Origin: JADZAI01 sp964390465
GTDB taxonomy: Bacteria > Pseudomonadota > Alphaproteobacteria > Micropepsales > Micropepsaceae
Assembly (NCBI GenBank): GCA_964390465.1
Contig: CAYMIJ010000006.1
Span: 79,602-143,601 of the forward strand
Direction of reading: 5' to 3'
DNA: 64,000 nt
A program made the translations under genes and the position numbers. Below, one piece after another: positions 25,606-33,327 of the stretch (position 1 is its first letter; each line of letters starts with the position of its first letter). The notes beneath the pieces were generated by a model that saw only the letters and a program-made list of their open reading frames with translations, ran no database searches and was not told where the DNA came from.

Positions 25606-27981
25606 ATGAGCGATGCCCGCATCCCGACCCTTCAGGCACTGGAGCGCAAACTTCTGTGGCTGTCGTCATGGATGATCCATCACGCCAACCATCTGCGCGA
25701 GGATGACGCCGAGGTGAAGGTCGGCGGCCATCAGGCCTCGTCCGCCTCGCTCGCCACCATCATGACCGCGCTGTATTTTGCGGTGCTGAAGCCTGAAGAC
25801 CGCGTGGCGGTGAAACCCCATGCCGGGCCAGTGTTCCACGCCATCCAGTATCTGATGGGTCAGCAGAGCCTTGAGCGGATGAAGAACTTTCGCGGCTTCA
25901 AGGGTGTGCAGTCTTATCCATCGCGCACCAAGGACGTGGATGATGTGGATTTTTCCACCGGCTCTGTCGGGCTGGGTGTCGCACAGACTTTGTTCGCCAG
26001 CCTGACACAGGATTATCTGCACGCGCATGGCTGGGCCAAAGACCGACCCGCAGGCCGCATGATCTCGCTGATCGGCGACGCCGAGATGGACGAAGGCAAT
26101 ATCTTCGAAGCCCTGCTGGAGGGCTGGAAGCATGGCGTGCGGAACCTTTGGTGGGTGGTCGATTACAATCGCCAATCACTCGATGCGGTGATCCGCGAGG
26201 GCCTGTGGGAGCGCTTTGAAAGCCTGTTCCGCAATTTCGGCTGGGATGTCGTCATCCTGAAATACGGCTCGCTGCAAAAGGCCGCCTTTGCTGAGCCCGG
26301 CGGCGATAAACTTCAGGCCTGGATCGACCGTTGCCCCAACCAGCTCTACAGCGCGCTCACCTTTCAGGGCGGTGCTGCGTGGCGCAAGCGTCTGCTGGAT
26401 GACATCGGCGATCAGGGCGCGGCGACACGCCTGATTGAAAAACGCAGCGATGCAGAACTTGCAACGCTGATGGGCAATCTGGGCGGGCACGATCTGCCCT
26501 CACTCGTTGAGGCGTTTGAGAGCATCACACATGACCGCCCGGTCTGTTTCATTGCCTATACGGTGAAGGGGCAGGGCCTGCCCTTTGCCGGGCACAAGGA
26601 CAATCACGCCGGGCTGATGACGCCCGCGCAGATGGAAACACTGCGCGCTTCCATGAACGTGCGTGAAGGCCATGAATGGGAGCCTTTTGAAGGGCTCGAC
26701 CTGCCTGAAGCCGAAGCGCGGGCCTTTCTGAAATCGGTGCCGTTCTTCGCCAAAGGCCCGCGCCGATATGAAGCGCCGTCTGTGCCGGTGCCGGATGCGC
26801 TCACCTTCCGCACCTCGAAAGAGATGAGCACCCAGCAGGCCTTTGGCCTGATCCTCGATGAAATCGGCAAGGGCACGAATGCGTTGGCGGCGCGCATCGT
26901 CACCACATCGCCGGATGTGACCGTCTCGACCAATCTGGGGCCATGGGTGAACCGGCGCGGCCTGTTCGCGCGCGGCGAAATGGCCGACCTGTTCAAGGCC
27001 GAGCGTATTCCTTCGACCTTCAACTGGAGCTTTTCGCCCAAGGGCCAGCATATGGAACTCGGCATTGCCGAGATGAACCTGTTCCTGATGCTGTCGGCGC
27101 TGGGGCTTTCGCACTCGGTGTTCGGGGAAAGACTGCTGCCGGTCGGCACGCTGTATGATCCGTTCATCGTGCGCGGCGGCGATGCGTTGAACTATGCCTG
27201 CTATCAGGACGCGCGCTTCATGCTGGCCGCAACGCCATCGGGCGTGACGCTGGCCCCGGAAGGCGGCGCGCATCAGTCGATCTCGACACCGCTGATCGGC
27301 ATGGCGCAGGACGGGCTCGCGTCGTTCGAACCGGCCTTCGCCGATGAACTCGCCGTCATCATGCGCTTCGGCTTCGACTATATGCAGCGCAGTGCTTCAA
27401 AAGACGGCGCCGAACCAGATGAGCGCACATGGCTGCGCGATGAGACAGGCGGTTCGATCTATCTGCGCCTCACCACGCGCCCTCTGGAACAGCCAGTGCG
27501 CGTGATGGACGCCAGCCTCGCCCAACAGATCACCGATGGCGCTTACTGGCTGCGCGCGCCGGGCCCGAACTGCGAGGCGGTGATCGCCTATCAGGGTGCT
27601 GTCGCCCCCGAAGCCATCGCCGCCGCCGGGATGATGGGCGAAGCCTGCCGCGATATCGGCGTGCTGGCGATCACCTCAGCTGACCGGCTGAACGCCGGAT
27701 GGACCGCCGCCGCCCGCGCTCGCGAACGCGGTGAGGCCGATGCGCGCAGTCTGATCGATCGGCTGATGGGCGCCCTGCCCCGTCATGCGGCCATCATCAC
27801 CGTGATGGACGGCCACCCGGCCGCGTTGGCCTGGCTCGGTGCCGTGGCCGGGCACCGCACGCGCTCGCTGGGTGTGGAACATTTTGGGCAGACCGGCACA
27901 ATCGCCGATCTCTATCGTCATCACGGCATGGATGCGCCAGCCATCGCGCGCGCGCTCAAAGCCATGCTGCGGCATGGATGA
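25606..27981 (+). CDS. AceE-like / transketolase-family thiamine-diphosphate E1 enzyme
   Basis: The 791-residue protein has a first half holding the thiamine diphosphate motif GDAEMDEG...VVDYN (residues about 158-189) and a KGQGLPFAGHKDNH loop typical of homodimeric pyruvate dehydrogenase E1. The second half has ELGIAEMNLF and a pyrimidine-binding region, then a C-terminal domain. It is about 100 residues shorter than E. coli AceE. It should decarboxylate a 2-oxo acid; pyruvate is a guess, and no E2 or E3 gene is nearby. The ATG at 25606 fits the conserved N-terminal helix; a GAGGA lies 11 bases away, which is long. Confidence 0.82.
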   Translation: MSDARIPTLQALERKLLWLSSWMIHHANHLREDDAEVKVGGHQASSASLATIMTALYFAVLKPEDRVAVKPHAGPVFHAIQYLMGQQSLERMKNFRGFKGVQSYPSRTKDVDDVDFSTGSVGLGVAQTLFASLTQDYLHAHGWAKDRPAGRMISLIGDAEMDEGNIFEALLEGWKHGVRNLWWVVDYNRQSLDAVIREGLWERFESLFRNFGWDVVILKYGSLQKAAFAEPGGDKLQAWIDRCPNQLYSALTFQGGAAWRKRLLDDIGDQGAATRLIEKRSDAELATLMGNLGGHDLPSLVEAFESITHDRPVCFIAYTVKGQGLPFAGHKDNHAGLMTPAQMETLRASMNVREGHEWEPFEGLDLPEAEARAFLKSVPFFAKGPRRYEAPSVPVPDALTFRTSKEMSTQQAFGLILDEIGKGTNALAARIVTTSPDVTVSTNLGPWVNRRGLFARGEMADLFKAERIPSTFNWSFSPKGQHMELGIAEMNLFLMLSALGLSHSVFGERLLPVGTLYDPFIVRGGDALNYACYQDARFMLAATPSGVTLAPEGGAHQSISTPLIGMAQDGLASFEPAFADELAVIMRFGFDYMQRSASKDGAEPDERTWLRDETGGSIYLRLTTRPLEQPVRVMDASLAQQITDGAYWLRAPGPNCEAVIAYQGAVAPEAIAAAGMMGEACRDIGVLAITSADRLNAGWTAAARARERGEADARSLIDRLMGALPRHAAIITVMDGHPAALAWLGAVAGHRTRSLGVEHFGQTGTIADLYRHHGMDAPAIARALKAMLRHG

Positions 27982-27987
27982 GCGATC

Positions 27988-29400
27988 ATGGGCACTGGCA
28001 CGGATCTCACCGCCCGTTTTGCCGCCCTGATCGGCAAGCCGCATGTACTGACCGATGCGTCCGACACTGATCCGTATACGGAAGAATGGCGTGGACGCTG
28101 GAACGGCAAAGCGGCGGCCGTGCTGCGCCCCGGTTCAACCGCAGAAGTCGCCGCCATTGTAAAACTGGCCGCTGCGACAGGCACCGCGCTGGTACCACAG
28201 GGCGGCAATACCGGCCTTGTCGGCGGGCAGATTCCCGATGGCAGTGGCGCACAGATGATCGTTTCACTGCAACGCATGAACCGTGTGCGCCATGTGGATG
28301 CCGCCGGTTATGCCATGATCGCCGAAGCGGGCGTGACGCTGCAAGCCGTGCAGGATGCTGCGGCAGATGTTGACCGGCTGTTTCCTTTATCGCTCGCCGC
28401 AGAAGGCAGCGCGACCATCGGCGGGAATCTGGCCACCAATGCGGGCGGCACCGGCGTGCTCGCCTATGGCACCGCGCGCGAGCTGTGTCTGGGGCTGGAA
28501 GTCGTGCTGCCCAATGGTGAGGTGTGGGACGGGCTCAACACACTGCGCAAGAACAATACCGGCTACGATCTGAAAAACCTGTTCATCGGCGCGGAAGGCA
28601 CGCTCGGTATCATCACTGCCGCGGCGCTGAAACTGTTTCCCCGTTCGCGCGCGCAGGTCACGATCTTTGCGGGCGTCGCTTCGCCTGCCGATGCGCTGAG
28701 CGCACTTGGCATGATGCGCGACACAGCCCCCGGCACGGTCACGACATTTGAGCTGATGCCACAGGCCGGGCTTGATCTGGTTCTGCGCCACATTCCCGGA
28801 ACACGCACTCCACTGCCCAGCGCATCGCCCTGGTATGTGCTGGCCGAAGTCTCAACCCAGCATGAAGATGGTTTCGGCGCGGCGGTGGACAGTGCGCTGG
28901 AGAAACTGATCAGCGCAGGTGCCTGCACGGATCTGGTCACAGCGCAGAGCAATCAGCAGGCCCGCGATTTCTGGAAACTGCGCGAGTCGATGTCAGAGGC
29001 GCAGAAGCACGAAGGCGCATCGATCAAACATGATGTCAGCCTGCCGGTCGCTTCAGTGCCTGCCTTTCTGGAAGAAGGCGTGGCGCGTGTATTGAAGCTC
29101 GTACCGGATGCGCGTCCCGTGCCCTTTGGCCATCTGGGTGATGGTAATATCCACTTTAATTTCAGCCAGCCGAAGGGCGGCGACGGCACAGCGTTTCTGG
29201 CGCGCCTAGACGAGATCAACCATGCCGTTCACAGCCTTGTGCATGATATGGGCGGATCGATCTCTGCCGAACACGGCATCGGTGTCGCCAAACGCGACCT
29301 GCTGCGCCAGGTGAAATCAGAAACCGAGATGAAGCTGATGCATCAGGTCAAGGCGATGCTTGACCCGATGGGCATCATGAACCCTGGCAAGGTGCTTTAG
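27988..29400 (+). CDS. FAD-linked oxidase, D-2-hydroxyacid dehydrogenase (GlcD/D2HGDH) type
   Basis: The 470-residue protein has a PP-loop FAD domain, VPQGGNTGLVGGQ near residue 70 and TIGGNLATNAGGTGVLAYG near 145, and a C-terminal FAD-oxidase domain with PFGHLGDGNIHFN and SAEHGIGVAKRD. It matches D-2-hydroxyglutarate / D-lactate dehydrogenases, which pass electrons to a quinone or flavoprotein. It starts six bases after the AceE-like stop, so the two are probably cotranscribed and both handle 2-oxo or 2-hydroxy acids. It ends in a four-base overlap with the convergent GST gene. Confidence 0.9.
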   Translation: MGTGTDLTARFAALIGKPHVLTDASDTDPYTEEWRGRWNGKAAAVLRPGSTAEVAAIVKLAAATGTALVPQGGNTGLVGGQIPDGSGAQMIVSLQRMNRVRHVDAAGYAMIAEAGVTLQAVQDAAADVDRLFPLSLAAEGSATIGGNLATNAGGTGVLAYGTARELCLGLEVVLPNGEVWDGLNTLRKNNTGYDLKNLFIGAEGTLGIITAAALKLFPRSRAQVTIFAGVASPADALSALGMMRDTAPGTVTTFELMPQAGLDLVLRHIPGTRTPLPSASPWYVLAEVSTQHEDGFGAAVDSALEKLISAGACTDLVTAQSNQQARDFWKLRESMSEAQKHEGASIKHDVSLPVASVPAFLEEGVARVLKLVPDARPVPFGHLGDGNIHFNFSQPKGGDGTAFLARLDEINHAVHSLVHDMGGSISAEHGIGVAKRDLLRQVKSETEMKLMHQVKAMLDPMGIMNPGKVL

Positions 29401-30029
29401 TCCTTGGGGCCGTAGGCATATGGCCCGCCTTTATCGAGCGCCCGGCGATAGGCCGGGCGTTTCTGCATGGCGGTGAGGTGGCGCGCGATGTTGGGATAGG
29501 CTGACAATACGCCGCGCCCGTTCGCCGCTTCGCTGACAAACGACAACTGAATGTCAGCGCCCGTGATGCTGTCGCCGACGAAGTAGTCACGGCCTGCCAG
29601 CGCGCATTCCATGTAACTCAGATGATTGGCGATCTCGCTGTCGATGCGTGGAGCCAGCGGTGCGGCCCCCTCGCCCAGCATGCCGGTATAGAGCTTCAGC
29701 ATCAGCGGCAGCATCGCGCTGCCTTCAGCAAAATGCAGCCAGTGGATGTAATCCACATAGGCCTCGGTGCCGCGTTTGGGAGCGAGGCGATCCGCCGCGA
29801 AACGTTCAATCAGCAATTCGATGATCGCGCCGGATTCGGCAATGGTCTTGCCGTCCACAGTCACCACCGGCGACTTGCCAAGCGGATGCACGGCTTTCAG
29901 TTCAGGCGGAGCCAGCGGCACCGGCGACCCGCGCTGATAGAATTTGATCTCATAGGGTTCGCCGATTTCCTCAAGCAGCCACAAAATGCGCTGCGAGCGG
30001 GAATTGTTGAGATGATGGACGGTGATCAT
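29397..30029 (-). CDS. Glutathione S-transferase
   Basis: The 210-residue protein has an N-terminal thioredoxin-like domain (residues 1-80) with NNSRSQRILWLLEE, where the Ser is the likely glutathione-activating residue, the cis-Pro loop GKSPVV and the glutathione-binding ESGAI. The C-terminal domain is all helical, with the GADIQLSFV N-cap box. The substrate is unknown. GGAGAG precedes the ATG. Confidence 0.92.
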   Translation of the reverse strand: MITVHHLNNSRSQRILWLLEEIGEPYEIKFYQRGSPVPLAPPELKAVHPLGKSPVVTVDGKTIAESGAIIELLIERFAADRLAPKRGTEAYVDYIHWLHFAEGSAMLPLMLKLYTGMLGEGAAPLAPRIDSEIANHLSYMECALAGRDYFVGDSITGADIQLSFVSEAANGRGVLSAYPNIARHLTAMQKRPAYRRALDKGGPYAYGPKD

Positions 30030-30104
30030 GGGCTCTCCAGTTCTGATGCCTGAAGTGTGCGACGGGGCGCGGGTTTTGGCCAGTGGTGTTGACCTGAATC
30101 AAAG

Positions 30105-30120
30105 ATGACGCAGGCGTCAT
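30105..30120. promoter_or_regulatory. Perfect operator-like palindrome
   Basis: ATGACGC-AG-GCGTCAT is a 7-2-7 inverted repeat in the 139-base gap between the divergent GST and diiron protein genes, 49 bases before the latter's start. A TTGACC -35-like hexamer (30089-30094) lies just upstream, so a bound dimer would sit over the promoter. The regulator is not identified. Confidence 0.5.
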
Positions 30121-30168
30121 TATTTCATACTCCGCCCCGCCCGGTCCACAGACAGGAGGAAACCGCCC

Positions 30169-31284
30169 ATGCTGAACGTACAGGTCGTCAAAGGCCCACC
30201 CACCGATATCCAGTATTTCGACGAAGACGATCTGGCCCGTCGGCTGAGCGATCATGATGTTGAAACCATCCGTGAAATCTTCAACACGCCGCTGACCGGA
30301 TCGTACAACTGGGACTACGACATCGCGAATGCGAAGATCCGGCGGCTTTACGAACTGGGCAAACGCTTCAACTGGAATGTCGAGATGGACATCGACTGGG
30401 CGCAACCCTTTCCGCAGGACGAGTTGCCGCCCGAGGGTGAGCCGGAAGGCTTTTGCGATCACCCCAAATGGAAGGCACTGAGCGACGCCCAGAAGATCGA
30501 CTTCGTGCAGCGCGCCAATGCGCAGGTTCTGTCGCAGTTCCTGCATGGCGAACAGGGCGCACTGATGGTCGCCTCTCAGCTTGTATCGTGTGCGCCCACC
30601 CACGACGCCAAGCTCTATGCCGCTTCGCAGACCTTTGATGAAGCGCGGCATGTGGAAGTGTTCCATCGCTATCTGATGGAACGCTGCCGGATGATCTATC
30701 CGATCAATCCCAATCTGAAATTCCTGCTCGACAAGGTGCTGACCGATCAGCGCTGGGATCTGAAATTCATCGGCATGCAGATTCTCATCGAAGGGCTGGC
30801 GCTGGCGGCTTTTCAGGCGATCCATGCCACCACGCGCGACCCGCTGCTGAAAGATATTATCGGGTTGGTCATGCGCGATGAAGGCCGTCATGTGGCCTTT
30901 GGCGTGAACTATCTGGAAGACTGGATCCGCGCGCTGCCGGAAGACGAAATCGAGGAGCGCGCGCAGTTCGCCTTCGAAGCGTGTCTGGTGATGCGCAACC
31001 GCCTGTTTTCAACCAGCGTGGCGCAGGAGTTCGGCTTCACCGAAGAAGAAGCGCGTGAGATCAACATCAAGAACAAAGGTGGTCATGCCTTCCGCACCTT
31101 CCTGTTCGAGCGGATGATCCCGAACCTGAAGCGCGTCGGCCTGCTGACCGATAAGATCCGCCCGAAGTTTGAGGAACTGGGCGTGCTGGTCTTTGAAGAC
31201 CTCAAACATGACGGCGCGATTGACTGGACAACGCTGGAAGCACCGCTGACCACATCCAAAGGCGAAATCCTCGCGGCGGCGTGA
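30169..31284 (+). CDS. Ferritin-like carboxylate-bridged diiron protein
   Basis: The 371-residue soluble helical protein carries all ligands of a dinuclear iron site: E128 (HGEQ), E158 and H161 (DEARH), E208 (LIEGLAL), E238 and H241 (DEGRH). Spacings of 30, 50 and 30 residues are those of R2-like and AurF-like oxidases. The fold therefore predicts an O2-activating oxidase or hydroxylase; it is not a storage ferritin. The substrate is unknown. The N-terminal 90 residues are acidic and Trp-rich. AGGAGG precedes the ATG. It faces an acyl-CoA dehydrogenase across a shared terminator. Confidence 0.83.
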   Translation: MLNVQVVKGPPTDIQYFDEDDLARRLSDHDVETIREIFNTPLTGSYNWDYDIANAKIRRLYELGKRFNWNVEMDIDWAQPFPQDELPPEGEPEGFCDHPKWKALSDAQKIDFVQRANAQVLSQFLHGEQGALMVASQLVSCAPTHDAKLYAASQTFDEARHVEVFHRYLMERCRMIYPINPNLKFLLDKVLTDQRWDLKFIGMQILIEGLALAAFQAIHATTRDPLLKDIIGLVMRDEGRHVAFGVNYLEDWIRALPEDEIEERAQFAFEACLVMRNRLFSTSVAQEFGFTEEEAREINIKNKGGHAFRTFLFERMIPNLKRVGLLTDKIRPKFEELGVLVFEDLKHDGAIDWTTLEAPLTTSKGEILAAA

Positions 31285-31309
31285 TCATCCCTGCACGGCC
31301 TCCGCACAA

Positions 31310-31345
31310 AAACAGCCCCGGCATTCCTTTCTGCCGGGGCTGTTT
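31310..31345. terminator. Bidirectional intrinsic terminator
   Basis: AAACAGCCCCGGCA and TGCCGGGGCTGTTT form a perfect 14-bp stem with an eight-base loop, flanked by A and T runs. It lies between the convergent diiron protein and acyl-CoA dehydrogenase genes and should stop both. Confidence 0.92.
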
Positions 31346-31361
31346 CATTAGGCACGGGGCT

Positions 31362-32597
31362 TCAGATCATATCGCCGCCAGCCGCCGAGGCGGTGGTGCC
31401 GTATTTCTCAAACGCCTTGATGACATTGCGGCCCGTGGTCCAGCGATGCACTTCATCCGGCCCATCGACCAGGCGCTGTGAGCGGATATGCGTGTACCAT
31501 GCGGCCAGCGGCGTATCGCGCGAATAACCGAGCGCGCCGTGCAGCTGGATGGCGGTATCGACCACCTTGTGCACCATGTTCGCCAGAAACACCTTGGCGA
31601 TGCCATTTTCCTGACGCAGATCGAGGCCTTTTTCGGCCTTATAGGCAATGTGCATCAGCATCAGCCGCGCGATGTAGATCTGGCTCGCGCAATCGGCGAG
31701 CATCCACTGCACACCCTGACGGTCTGACAGTTTCTTGCCGAAGGTTGAGCGCTTGCTGACATGTTCCGTCGCCATATCAAGCGCGCGCTGGGCCATAGCG
31801 ATGTTGTGCATGCCATGGCGCAGACGGCCATAGGCCAGACGGTGCTGGCCCATGTTGAAGCCATTGCCCTCGCCGCCCAGCAGATTATCGGCTGGCACTT
31901 CGAGATTTTCGATCTTCACCTCGCTGTGACCACCGCCCATGATCTGCGACAGCGGGCCTTCGATGGCCATGGTGTGGATGTCGCGCACGATCTTATAGCC
32001 GGGGTTCGGCAGCTCCACGATGAAGGTTGAGAACTGCTGGTGGCGCGGCGCATCCGGGTTGGTTTTCGCCATCACCAGCGCGATGTCTGCAACACTGGCC
32101 GCGGAAGAAAACCACTTCTCGCCGTTCAGCACATAGGCCGAGTTACCCTTCTTTTCAGCGCGGGTCTGCATACCTGTGGCGTCGGCACCGGCGGCTTTTT
32201 CCGTCATGGAATAGCAGATACGTTTTTCACCGTTCAGCAGCGGCTTCAGGAACTTTTCCTTCTGATACTCAGTGCCGTGCGCCAGCAGGGTCATCATGGT
32301 GGCGTCGTCCGGCCCCTGCGTGTTCATCGACAACGCCCCGAGATGGCTGTGCCCCAGCTCCATCTGCACCAATGCATTGGCAAGAGGACCAAGGCCCATG
32401 CCGCCATGTTCCTTCGGGATGAACGGACACCACAGGCCCTGCGCGCGGGCCTTCTTGCGCAGTTCTGCCAGAACGGTCTTGTAGTCTTCGCCTTCGTGAA
32501 GGCGCTTTTCGGCAGGGATACATTCATCCTGAACCCATTGCCGGACGCGCTCGCGCACAGCTTTGGCATCGGCCGGGATCTCAAAATCAAGCGCCAT
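31362..32597 (-). CDS. Acyl-CoA dehydrogenase (ACAD10/11-like)
   Basis: The 411-residue FAD flavoprotein has an N-terminal helical domain to about 120, a middle beta domain with YSMTEKAAGADATGMQT and GEKWFSSAA, and a C-terminal domain with RSTFGKKLSDRQGVQWMLAD and LHGALGYSRDTPLA. The end GPDEVHRW matches the ACAD10/11 group acting on medium to long or hydroxylated acyl-CoA. Electrons go to an electron-transfer flavoprotein. GAGGAAA precedes the ATG. It could share a pathway with the diiron protein, but the genes are convergent. Confidence 0.92.
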   Translation of the reverse strand: MALDFEIPADAKAVRERVRQWVQDECIPAEKRLHEGEDYKTVLAELRKKARAQGLWCPFIPKEHGGMGLGPLANALVQMELGHSHLGALSMNTQGPDDATMMTLLAHGTEYQKEKFLKPLLNGEKRICYSMTEKAAGADATGMQTRAEKKGNSAYVLNGEKWFSSAASVADIALVMAKTNPDAPRHQQFSTFIVELPNPGYKIVRDIHTMAIEGPLSQIMGGGHSEVKIENLEVPADNLLGGEGNGFNMGQHRLAYGRLRHGMHNIAMAQRALDMATEHVSKRSTFGKKLSDRQGVQWMLADCASQIYIARLMLMHIAYKAEKGLDLRQENGIAKVFLANMVHKVVDTAIQLHGALGYSRDTPLAAWYTHIRSQRLVDGPDEVHRWTTGRNVIKAFEKYGTTASAAGGDMI

Positions 32598-32695
32598 GAC
32601 ATTTCCTCACTGACTGTCGTTGTGCGGCCAGTGTGAAAGGAAACGACGCCCCGCGCCAGTTGGCGTGCGCGTCAGATGCGGTTGCATGGAATAAT

Positions 32696-32710
32696 TGGCA
32701 TAAAATGCCA
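32696..32710. promoter_or_regulatory. Candidate ParD operator palindrome
   Basis: TGGCAT-AAA-ATGCCA is a 6-3-6 inverted repeat 53 bases upstream of parD, with a further ATGGCA half-like copy just after it. ParD antitoxins repress their own promoter through such repeats. The repeat is seen; binding is inferred. Confidence 0.5.
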
Positions 32711-32762
32711 TTGAGTATGGCAAAGATTGTCATTACAGTGGCGGGGAAAGTGGAGCAGCTCT

Positions 32763-33008
32763 ATGGCCACGATGAATGTGTCGCTGCCTGATCCCATGAA
32801 GGAGTGGGTGGACCAGCAAACTGGCAGCGGTCTTTACAGCAATGCCAGCGACTATGTGCGCGATCTGATCCGTCGGGATCAGAGCCGACAGGATGCAATC
32901 GCCGCGATTCAGTCTGCGATTGATGAAGGTATCTCCAGTGGTGAAGCCGGGCCGTTTGATCCGGCTGTCTTCAAACTGAAGATGCGCGAGAAACACCTTG
33001 TCCGCTAA
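32763..33008 (+). CDS. parD: ParD-family antitoxin
   Basis: The 81-residue protein starts with a ribbon-helix-helix DNA-binding part (MNVSLPDPMKEWVDQQ, YSNASDYVRDLIRRDQ) characteristic of ParD. A C-terminal toxin-binding tail contains the usual EGISSGEAGPFD. It neutralises ParE and represses the operon. GGAG lies seven bases before the ATG at 32763. The end overlaps parE by 11 bases. Confidence 0.92.
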   Translation: MATMNVSLPDPMKEWVDQQTGSGLYSNASDYVRDLIRRDQSRQDAIAAIQSAIDEGISSGEAGPFDPAVFKLKMREKHLVR

Positions 33009-33315
33009 ACGCGGACGCTATGCGCTCTCCGTTCGGGCGGTCGACGATCTTGAGGACATATGGCGCTACAGTGCGGAAACATGGTCGGTCGAACAGGCTG
33101 ATACGTATATCGACGAGCTGACGCGCACCTTCGATCTGATCGCCTCCATGCCTGGAATAGGCCGCGAGCGCAGGGAATTTTCCCCTGTGGTCCGTATCCA
33201 TGCGCATGCGGCGCACCTGATCATTTACACGCTCAGGGAAAAAGACGTTCTGGTCCTCAGAGTTCTCGGTGGACGGCAGAATTGGCAATCCATTCTCGCA
33301 CGGCTCGACGACTGA
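32998..33315 (+). CDS. parE: ParE/RelE-family toxin
   Basis: The 105-residue protein has the ParE fold pattern: DDLEDIWRYSAETWS, the helix YIDELTRTFDLIASMPGIGRER, and a beta C-terminus ending in the family motif VLVLRVLGGRQNW. ParE toxins typically inhibit DNA gyrase. Translation probably begins at a TTG at 32998 inside parD; no in-frame ATG gives a complete domain. Convergent with acs, 12 bases apart. This pair stands alone, with no other sign of a mobile element around it. Confidence 0.9.
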   Translation: MSAKRGRYALSVRAVDDLEDIWRYSAETWSVEQADTYIDELTRTFDLIASMPGIGRERREFSPVVRIHAHAAHLIIYTLREKDVLVLRVLGGRQNWQSILARLDD

Positions 33316-33327
33316 CCCCTCTGAGGT

